NCBI RefSeq assembly: GCF_933775445.1
Contig: NC_065876.1
Location: 21,328,001 to 21,392,000 of the forward strand
Length of the DNA stretch: 64,000 nucleotides
Direction of reading: 5' to 3'
From: Argentina anserina
Lineage: Eukaryota > Streptophyta > Magnoliopsida > Rosales > Rosaceae
The notes beneath the pieces are model-generated. The model made no database searches. It was not told the DNA's origin and saw nothing but the letters and a program-made list of their open reading frames with translations. Shown here in pieces: positions 55,953 to 64,000 of this stretch (the stretch's first letter is position 1; each line of letters opens with the position of its first letter). Position numbers and translations under genes: made by a program.

Positions 55953-57602
55953 CATACCTCAGTGTCCACAGAAAATTATCATAAGCATGCCCCACATTTG
56001 CCTCATTCAAAATTCTGCAAAATTATTCCATTCCACCAATGAATTAAGATTCCCAATGCTTAAGCTTAAGTTTACGTCCAAAGAAGGCCACCAATGAATA
56101 CGGGGTGAAGTACCTCTGAAAGCTTGTATATATTCCCTCGAAATATAAAGATCATTGCCAATGCGTGTAAAAAGTACTTGCGAGTAAGACAACAAAATGA
56201 AACATTCCTGATTTAAAAATTAAAAAAGCAAGTTAAAAGTGCAACGTCAAATGACAAACTGTGTACACAGCAAATGCTGTCATCAACAATTTTGAACCTG
56301 TATCACCCAAGGAATCAAATGATAAACATAATAACTAATAAGTATGCATACCATAACCATTTCCCCTTCATGAGAGCCTCTCGTAAATGGACAGCAACAT
56401 GCTCTTCTCTTTTCAGTTGATGGTGCTTTCCTCAGGTTAATACAAGCCTGAAGAGATTTGCAATTAAAACATATGATAGAAATAACTCACATAAGTATAT
56501 CAGGAAAATCTGACAGATACATCAAGAGAGGTCGACCGCGGGGGAGGATTGAGTAGATATTTCTTAACTTTGTCAAACGCCTTTTGTCAACCCCAGTTCC
56601 TTGTGTCTATCTTTTCTGAAAGGTGGGGTATTTTTTCTTTTCTGAGCAGTTTAAAGATCGCCAGGGAAATATTACGAAAAAGTGGAATTCACTTTAATAG
56701 TAAAAAGTAAACCACTTCAAATTGTTGATTAGATGGCTTAGAACCAACAATTCATTATCTAATGGATTTTTCCGTTCTAAAACTCCATCTGAGAGTTATC
56801 AGTATTTATCAAAGTTGTTCCTATCTAACGAAATGTTAAAGCAAATCAATAAAAATCGAGCAGAATTTCTACAATGCCAACAAGCTATTGAAAGGAATAT
56901 TAATACCCCCAACAGAAAAACCAACCGTACACTTTTCAAAATAAGAGGATAGATATATTGCAAAATCCTAGATATGGTGTTACACTATGTCTAAAAGTTG
57001 TTCTACCAAATAACTCCCACCTCTAGTCATATTCAGTTGTAATCTTGCATAAAAAATAAGGACGTCCTGCAAAGAAGCCCAAAAGCCACATGCATACAAA
57101 GTGATTCGGTGTACGCATCAAGTAATATGATGTAGTTATCAATATCATTATTAAGAACCTTAAAAGTTTGATCATGGGTTGTCAGCAAACACCGAAAGTC
57201 AAATTTATGCACAGCATTGTGGATCTCCAAGGACTGACACCCTATATTCAGGCCATCATTTAACAAGAATGTATTGATACAATCCATAAGTTTACGAGAA
57301 ACCTTCACCTCATCCCTGACAAAAAAAAAACCAAATTCAGCATGTCTCTATCATGTCTAAACTTATAGAAAATGGATTTAAAGATCAACGGGATACAGCC
57401 CCAATTTTGGGTTTACCTGATACAAGAGAAAGTCCTTACAAAACCTCTAACAATGTCATCCCTTAGCTAGATTATCTGGAAAATCTCCGGGAGGATTCTC
57501 CAAAAGTGAACGCAGAGTATTTACGTCCTTAATAATATGTTGGTTATCGCTCCTACCACTCACACTTTCTTCCAAATTGGCCATGTACCAAAGAACCAGA
57601 CC
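55953..57602 (-). pseudogene. ATM: ATM kinase N-terminal (TAN-region) exons, decayed
   Basis: Exons read on the minus strand: 57602-57417 (LVLWYMANLEESVSG, LRSLLENPPGDFPDNL, then after a small indel DDIVRGFVRTFSCIR), 57315-57159 (VSRKLMDCINTFLLNDGLNI, GCQSLEIHNAVHKF, TTHDQTFK), 57066-57021 (DVLIFYARLQLNMTR), 56447-56352 (KAPSTEK, then one base off, HVAVHLREALMKGKWLW), about 56200-56115 (two frames, RIGNDLYI), and about 56002-55953 (HAYDNFLWTLR). The order and junctions match the N-terminal HEAT region of plant ATM, a DNA-damage checkpoint kinase. At least three indels disable it. No kinase domain is present; the rest of the gene is missing where the Tat element begins. Confidence 0.78.
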
Positions 57603-57885
57603 TTACCAATATAGGATAAGATAATTAACATTACTGCACCATTAAAGTATGATAAGCTAGTAAAATAGAATCCTTGCTGAAGAGGTTTTTTTTTTCAAAA
57701 ACAACGGCTAACTACAATAGATTCGCTTTCTCATGTGGAATCCATAATCTCTCTGATAGGGTCAATCTCTCCTTAATGGAGGTGAGAAAACTATGTGATG
57801 TTCACATGAGTAAATCAAGCACACATATTGCTTTGGTGATCCATCAAATGATGGAGTTGATTTTGTAGAAACTTGGAGCAGCCTT
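57603..57885. other. Spacer, no gene seen
   Basis: AT-rich sequence between the ATM-like exons and the next LTR. Confidence 0.45.
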
Positions 57886-58835
57886 TGTTGAAGGTAAAAA
57901 ATAAATCTACAACCTTATGGTAGTAGGTGGCTGATTTGTTTGACAAAAAAAAGAATGTATTGATGAACATGCCAACATTGAGCATGAATCAAGGAAGAAG
58001 ATTGACTTTGTTTCCATGCATGTTACATGCAAATGCATGAATTGCACAAAGATGTTTCTCTATATAAGGCATGAGAAATGGTGCAATAAACATAGAAGAA
58101 CCATAATGGAGAGATCATCTTGTGTGTGATCAAGAGTGAGAGATAGAGAGAAAACACCAAGTAGAGAGTTTTGTGTGTGTAGCAAAATAAAGTGTGTGAG
58201 AGTGTATCTCTTCAAGTGTGAGTCTTGAAGTAATGTTTCTATCGGTGTAACCTTTCTTGGTATAGTGGAGGTTATTTATTGTTGCTACCTATGGACGTAG
58301 GCACTTTGCCGAACCACGTTAAATTATGGTGTTCTCTATCACTTTTATTTTTCGCTTGAGGTTGTGAGTTATTTCGATTTTCATTCTACAGTTCATTCTT
58401 CTGCATTCCCCAACAATGGTATCAGAGCTCCTGCTTCTGACTGGGAGCTGCTAGAATAGAAGGATTACGGAGTACCATGATCAGACTCAACCACTCCAAC
58501 TGGATTACCTGGAAGCCGAGAATGTAATATATTCTCTATTGCAAAGATTTGCATGAGCCGATCGAGGGAGACGATGACAAGTCAAGTGAGATTTCACCAG
58601 CAATTTGAACGAAGATGAACTGCAAAGCCATCGGTCATATTCGTGAATGGGTGGACGATAGTGTGTTTCACCATGTTGCCAATGAAACCAACGCGCATGA
58701 GCTTGGTTGAAGTTGGAGTCCTTATTTGAGAAAAAGACTACTACCAAGAAAGCTTTTCTCATTAAAGAGCTTCTCATTCGAGTGACCGGGCACCTCAACA
58801 ACTTCCAAAGTATACTCAATCAATTAACCATGATG
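57886..58835 (+). mobile_element. Second Tork-like Ty1/copia fragment: LTR, PBS and gag start
   Basis: The LTR is about 57886-58415 (TGTTGAAGG to CCCCAACA). It has a TATA box (CTATATAAGG, about 58062) and the motif GTAGGCACTTTGCCGAACCACG near its end. The primer-binding site TGGTATCAGAGC is at 58417-58428. Gag remnants follow in one main frame (WITWKPRM, ILYCKDLHEPIEGDDDKSSE, WVDDSVFHHVANETNAHE), with stops at about 58527 and 58606 and a shift at about 58696, to about 58835. The family is the same as the fragment at 11162-12222. Confidence 0.8.
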
Positions 58836-58978
58836 ATATACCAGAAAAAGTTTGCTATACCAGAAGAATTTTAGATAAAAGATCCAGAAAGGAGCACCGT
58901 GGGAAAAACTGTAGAAGGAAGACGCATCTACATGAACACAATAGCAAAAGATGTTAAATCACCATCAGAGGAGGAGTT

Positions 58979-59463
58979 TTGATCATAAAAGAACTCTGGC
59001 AATCAGAGAATCAAGATGCGGATATGCTAATAGGAAATGTTATCCTACAACAAACCTTCATCCAGAAATCACCTCTAAACCTTATAGGTTTTGAGAAAGG
59101 AAACAAAATTTTCTGGAAAGAAAGGTTACAACATGCTAAGAGCATAGTTGGCCCCGGCTTTACGACGCATTATCAGAATTGCAGCAAAATCGTGGTGATC
59201 CTTATAAGCTAAAATGTGAAGAAATTTTACAATACAAGAAGTATAGAATGCAAGAAGAAGTGATAGTTGAAGAAGAATCTTCAAATGAAGATAATGATGA
59301 AATCGATGAAGAAGTAAGGTTTATTCAGGAGTATAATCTCAAGCATTTTGAGGCCAAGCTCGAGAAACATAAAAAGCATACCCTTGGTGAGATCAAAGAA
59401 ATGTTGAAGCAAAATATCGACTTAAACCCATTAAAGTTTTGGGAAAAGCAAAACTCGACATAA
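58979..59463 (+). pseudogene. Pararetroviral protease-like and linker region, broken
   Basis: Two overlapping short frames in different phases: one with a protease-type segment (DADMLIGNVI), the next an acidic linker (VEEESSNEDNDEIDEE). Phase changes at about 59190 and 59450 separate them from the reverse transcriptase frame. Confidence 0.55.
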
Positions 59464-60236
59464 ACCTAGTAGTGTGTGAATTGAAGCTCTATGACATGAA
59501 TGCAATTTGTCATGTAAAAGTGATTCCTCAGTATAAGGAAGAATATCAGAAGGAATTCAAAACGAAAATAGCAGATCTCTTAGAGAATGGATTAATAAGG
59601 TCATCAAACAAGCCTCATCATGCTTCTGCTTTCTACGTAAGAAACCATGCAGAACAAGTTCGTGGAAAGGCAAGAATGGTAATAGATTATAGAGATGTCA
59701 ACATGAAGACTATCAACGATGGTTACCAAATCGCACAAGGAAGAGTTTTGATTAATGGGCTTAAAGGAGCAAAAGTATTTTTAAAGTTTGATGCTAAGTC
59801 TGGATTTTGACAAGTCAAAATACATCCAAATAGTATCCATCTTACTGCATTCGGAACTCCACATGAACATTATGAATGGTTAGTAATGTCATTTGGATTA
59901 AAATAAGCTTCATCAATCTTCTAAAGAAAGATGGATGACATTTTCAAACATGTGGCGGAATTTTGTGTCGTCTACATTGATGACATATTAGTTTTCTCCA
60001 AAAACAAAGAGGAACACATGAACCATTTGTATGAAGTCGCCAAGCTGATAGTTCAACATGGAATCATTCTAGGAGAAAAGAAAGTCTTTTTGGTCCTAGA
60101 TGAGATTAACTTATTAGGGATAAACATCAAAGATGGGATGATTAAACTCCAACCTCATATCCTGGAAAAGATTTGGAAATTCCCAGATAGAATTCCTAAC
60201 GCCAAAGAGATTTTTAGGTGTTATAAATTATGGTAG
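59439..60236 (+). pseudogene. Pararetroviral reverse transcriptase, broken
   Basis: Reverse transcriptase motifs are seen as RMVIDYRDVN at about 59675 and the active-site box YIDDILVFSKN at about 59970. In-frame stops lie at about 59808, 59904 and 59922, and the frame ends at 60234. The active-site box itself is intact but the protein is not continuous. Confidence 0.8.
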
Positions 60237-60913
60237 AGATTTCCTTCCAAAAATTGTTGAAAAAATTCACGAAAGATGATGAAAAAATTGTCAGGCGAAT
60301 TAAAGATTTGTGCAAAAATCTATCTCCACTCCATCAACCTGAAGAAAATGATGAGATCATTCTCCAGACGGATGCAAGTTACAAATCTTGGGCTGGTGTT
60401 GTTTTAGCTAGAACTCCAGGCACCAATGAGGAAAAGATCTTGAAGTTTTGTAGTGGCAAGTTTAGCCCTGCAGAGCAAAATTATCCCACATGGGAAAAAG
60501 AAATTCTTGCAGTTAAAAAAACAATTAAAAATTCTCCGGCCTTTTTAGGAAAACCATACACTGTGCGTACAGATTGCGCTAGAGTCAAAAACTTCAAAAA
60601 TTCTAAACTTGAAAGAGCAGCTGATAGGGTTTGATTAGAAAATTGGCAGTTATTTCTTAACCAATATGATTATAATGTGGAATTAATTGCAAGAAACAAG
60701 AGTTATCTCCCCGACGCTCTAATTAGAGAATTGATAATGTTCAGTAGAAGTGAAAAGGACGACCAAAGTCGAAATCCCGGAAGCAGGAGGCCAGTATCCA
60801 AAGAAAAGAACTTTTGGGAGAAATACAAGAGTGGTGATAAGATTGTGGGTCATTTTCATGACGGACCAGGTTATCAGTTCATTGTGTCCTACGGAGATGC
60901 TGAATCTAGTTAG
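60237..60913 (+). pseudogene. Pararetroviral RNase H and C-terminal region, broken
   Basis: In a different phase from the reverse transcriptase: RNase H segments ILQTDASYKSWAGVVLA and NYPTWEKEILAVKK, then a stop at 60632 and a further frame (60677-60913) with a basic tail. The active-site Asp of the first motif is retained. Confidence 0.75.
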
Positions 60914-61938
60914 TCGACTGATCGTGTCAAGACAAAACTCCATGTTCAAGAAAATCAATCTATAACCTCTAAAGAAGAGCTTGCCAAGAAGTTTTTGTTG
61001 TGCCCTACAGAAACGGCCATAACAGACTGGTCTCAGGGTAAAAGACCGGCTAGCCCATCTCAAATGGCAGATAGTAAAGGCAGATCAAGACCATTGATAG
61101 CTGCTGCTTTGTCAAAAAGTAGAATTGCTCTTGATGCAGTCTTAACTGTGAATGGTTACCAATTAAATAGCTTCTTTGAATCGGTTTTTCATTATGGTAA
61201 ATCCATTAGCTTTTTATCAGAAAGCTTTGTTGGATAATCTGATGTTTCTCTTTCAAAAAAAATAATTATATGCTCATGACAAATTCACTTCAAGCTCTAG
61301 CATAAGAGTTACACTAGAATAATAAGCATCAAAATGTTGTTCCAACGAATGTAGCTAAGATAAAGTATCTTGAAGGTCCATAATGTACTAAAATTCTCGT
61401 TCTACCATTGAAAGAATCAGAGTGGTTCAAATTTCATGATTGGATTAGGAGTCATGAACGCCTGCCACATACACGTTTTGCGGTTCCAGGACCATACACA
61501 TGAAGATATGTTGTAAATGTTTAGAGTGAACATCCACAAGAACACAAAGTTTGGCTAGTGAAAATGGCTTTGTTAATAATTTATGGACAAAAACTAATGA
61601 CGATCTATAGGGATTGCCAGCCATTATAGTCAATATCGTCGAAAATGTAAGAAGGACAGATTGTGTTCTTAGACTCAGATTCAGATCCACCTCCTGAGTG
61701 GATACAAAAAAGAAATGGGGAAACAAAATATATTTCTCCGTATCATTATGTGAGGATCATCCAAGGTAGATACTCAGAACCTGCATGTGCTGGATATAAT
61801 GGACATCCAAATTCCAGTATCCCATGGATGAAAGCGATAGCTTTGGAATACATCAAAAAGATCATTGAAGAAGACCGAGAAAACACATATCTTGCCTCAG
61901 GAGAAAAAGATAATAGTTATTGCTTACGATCACCCTGA
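60914..61938 (+). pseudogene. Downstream frames of the pararetrovirus remnant, function unassigned
   Basis: Short frames at 60995-61237 and 61663-61938 follow in changing phase. The latter begins with DSDSDPPPEWIQKRNGE. They occupy the place of the C-terminal frame of caulimovirids, but the sequence alone does not identify them. Confidence 0.45.
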
Positions 61939-63296
61939 TGTGGTAAGCAGTGATTTATTTTTATCTCTCAATAGGAAAGAGATTGATTTCACCTCAAAGT
62001 GTGTTTAGTGGTTAGAAACAATAGAAAATGGCAAGCAATACAAGGTGTTTGAAGATACTGACATGGAGGACATTAGCATATATGAAACGGATTTTATCGT
62101 GGGTAATAATTTAGAAGACTTTGAAGATTTTTCCTTATAGAAAGGATTTAGCTTTTGAAAAAGAAGGTATCGGCAAGTTGTCATTTAGTGCAATAATGGA
62201 GCTGCTACTTTCCAGCTGGTGGAACTGTTTACATGTTAGCAGAAATTATGGAGCTACTTTGTACTATTTTAGGTTGTGTTTATAAAGAGGATGAAGCCTT
62301 TAGGAAGGGGCATCGAAAAAACAAGAGAAAAATCCTTCCAACCTTCCTCAAGAAGTTAGAGAGTCAGAATAGTGAAGTATAGTAGATAGTGTTCTAATAT
62401 AGTCTAAGTGTGACTATGTGAGAATACTTAATCTGCGTGAATTATCTATCTCTTGTAATCATCTGGTGTGGTGTGCTTTTCCTACAAGCAAGTATGTATT
62501 GTGTATGTATTTATTGTTAATCATGTGTAAGTAAACAACCTTGTTTACCCAAGAATGAGGCTCTGAGTTTTGTATATGTGATTATGGTTGTATAAATAAA
62601 TTCTTGTGTGTGCCCAAAACCTTCGTCGCAAAAATATTTTTAAAAAACAAATTTCATGTATTAGTCAGAATTTTATCCTTTAGAAGACTGAAATTTTACC
62701 ATACTAAGGCAGCAGTGATTCCGCCAGACTACAACATGTCATGTAAACAACCTAACGACTTCTTATCTAAACTGTTTGAAGGCTAATCCTTAGGAGTGTA
62801 AGATTTTCATTATCTTTAGGAAAGAGTAAGGAAGGAAGTAAGTTAAAAAAATCAGAAGGGTATAAATATACTTTTAAACAAAGAGTTAACGGTTAGACAA
62901 TCTTGATCAAATTTTGAAATTTTAAGGACGCACGTGATTAAAAACAAATAACGGGGATACAATTGATTAAAGTCTCAAACCTCAAAGTAGTAAATTGAAA
63001 ATAATTCTAATGGTTATTTAGCTTTTGAGAAAATTAGAGAAACCCCCAAAGTAGGAGACCCATTTTAAGATAAACTCACCTTTTAATTTACACCAAATTC
63101 ATATTTTAAACCTAACATATAAACTATATGTTTGTAATTAATATTTTTACCAAGTCTAATTTGCCACTTAGCATCCTTTTATTTGAATTTGAAATTTTTA
63201 ACTAAACTTAAATCTTATTAACTCTATTTCAATCAATTTTATCCATTAATTTATCATAATTTGGTGACTTGCGCATATATATATATATATATACAA
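61939..63296. other. Pararetrovirus 3' remnant and AT-rich flank
   Basis: Broken frames continue to about 62150, a leader-like region runs to about 62600, then AT-rich DNA with an (AT)n tract at 63274-63293. No host gene was recognised. Confidence 0.45.
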
Positions 63297-63700
63297 GGTT
63301 TTCACATAAGGAGGTCATTATCTTAACTTAAGGTACAAATTTTCATTTTTTCTCAACTTTTCGATCGATTTTTCATATATCTACCATCCAATATCTAGGT
63401 TATAATGTATAGATCATCTCTACAAAATTTCAGCCGATTTAATTATCGTTAAGGTATCGAACTAATAAAAACCAATGGACGTATTGAATTTGCCGAACCT
63501 AAACCGTTCATATTTTGAGTAGAAAATCGAAGTTATGAGTACCTTAACGGTTATGGAATCAACTTTAATTGTGTGGAGATGATCTATACGTTATTACGTA
63601 GATTTTTTATGGTGGAGATGTGAAAACCCGATCGAAAAGTTGGTCAAAAATGAAAATCCGTACCTTAAGCGAAGATAAAGACCTCCTTACCTGAAAAACC
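63297..63700. mobile_element. Inverted-repeat (MITE-like) element bounded by (AT)n tracts
   Basis: The two halves are imperfect reverse complements over most of the length. The left end reads GGTTTTCACATAAGGAGGTC and the right end, reversed, GGTTTTTCAGGTAAGGAGGTC. Both continue through TTATCTT..CTTAAGGTAC, CAACTTTTCGATCG and TATAGATCATCTC. The element is 404 bp, non-coding, and lies directly between (AT)n runs at 63274-63293 and 63702-63722. A foldback or MITE with TA-type target preference fits; some plant families (for example Micron-type) are known for microsatellite flanks. Confidence 0.8.
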
Positions 63701-63722
63701 CAATATATATATATATATATAC

Positions 63723-64000
63723 TCACTACAAAACTATTTCATTTGTAACAAAAGTTTGTAGTTCTTGATCTATTTAGTAGGTATATTCCTTCCAATATTG
63801 TAAGATTGAGATATTTGATATGAAGATGAAGATATATGCTTTGAAGAAATGATGAGGCTGACTATGTATGGTACTTTTTGCCACTTTTCCGAGTGTTAGT
63901 TGAGGACTTGAGAACAAATTTTAAATAATACAAGACATGTCATGGATTCCACGAATGTGTTTACACTTTATGTTTCTTATCATAAGGTACATATCTTGTT
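63723..64000. other. AT-rich right edge, no gene seen
   Basis: No open frames or element ends were recognised. Confidence 0.4.

Larger units (their letters stand above)
58840..62400 (+). mobile_element. Endogenous pararetrovirus (Caulimoviridae-like) remnant
   Basis: A plus-strand block holds a pararetroviral protease-reverse transcriptase-RNase H order with no integrase, followed by a separate Asp/Ser/Pro-rich frame (61663-61938). A promoter-like TTTATAAAGAGG lies at about 62279 and a leader-like stretch follows. Lack of LTRs and integrase, and the style of the reverse transcriptase, separate it from the gypsy element to its left. It is interrupted by many stops and frameshifts and is not expected to be functional. 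Genus was not determined. Confidence 0.72.

Noticed and set aside
1..64000. tRNA, rRNA or snoRNA genes
   Set aside because: No cloverleaf-like or conserved rRNA segments were recognised by eye; TGGTATCAGAGC hits are retroelement primer-binding sites.

Overview
This is about 64 kb of plant nuclear DNA, almost certainly from a eudicot. The evidence is intron-bearing genes with GT-AG introns, plant-type families (PRORP RNase P, CC-NBS-LRR, WNK, 4CL), Ty1/copia and Ty3/gypsy Tat retroelements, a decayed endogenous pararetrovirus, and an AT-rich background with long GA, AT and G/C runs. A rosaceous host is possible but cannot be shown here. The window is a transposon-dense gene island with four supportable host genes, all of them spliced.

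Layout. (1) 1-0.75 kb: promoter and first two exons of a CDCA7-like zinc-finger gene on the minus strand, running off the left edge. (2) 3.3-8.4 kb: a young, nearly intact Ty1/copia element on the minus strand, with 173-bp LTRs differing at one base and a 5-bp target duplication (AAACT). It splits a Gln/Asn-rich open frame. (3) 8.9-15.5 kb: a solo LTR with target duplication AATGT, a decayed Tork-like copia gag, and a second, larger LTR of the same family in the opposite orientation, within a local segmental duplication. (4) 15.5-19.2 kb: exon-like remnants of an unidentified minus-strand gene, plus diverged tandem repeats. (5) 20.2-23.7 kb: a five-coding-exon gene on the minus strand for a plant-specific Lys/Arg-rich protein. 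It is divergent from (6) 24.7-27.2 kb: an eight-exon MRT4 ribosome-assembly gene, with telo-box and site II promoter motifs and a GC-AG intron. (7) 29.0-35.9 kb: a decayed copia element on the minus strand with one truncated LTR. (8) 36.1-36.5 kb: the last two exons of an unidentified plus-strand gene. (9) 36.9-39.2 kb: a CC-NBS-LRR pseudogene, minus. (10) 40.0-43.6 kb: a complete six-exon PRORP gene, minus. (11) 43.9-57.6 kb: the last exon of a WNK-like kinase and decayed ATM N-terminal exons, separated by an 11.6-kb Ty3/gypsy Tat element on the plus strand. Between its pol region and 3' LTR this element carries three host gene fragments (LRR receptor kinase, SPB1 rRNA methyltransferase, 4CL). 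(12) 57.9-62.4 kb: a second Tork-like LTR plus gag, followed by a broken caulimovirid-like (pararetroviral) pol block. (13) 63.3-63.7 kb: a 404-bp inverted-repeat element bounded by (AT)n tracts.

The host genes lean toward RNA metabolism (MRT4 in 60S assembly, PRORP in tRNA 5' maturation), but they do not form an operon or an obvious pathway. The most unusual object is the Tat element with its triple, same-orientation transduplication, in which the SPB1 and 4CL pieces read through one open frame.
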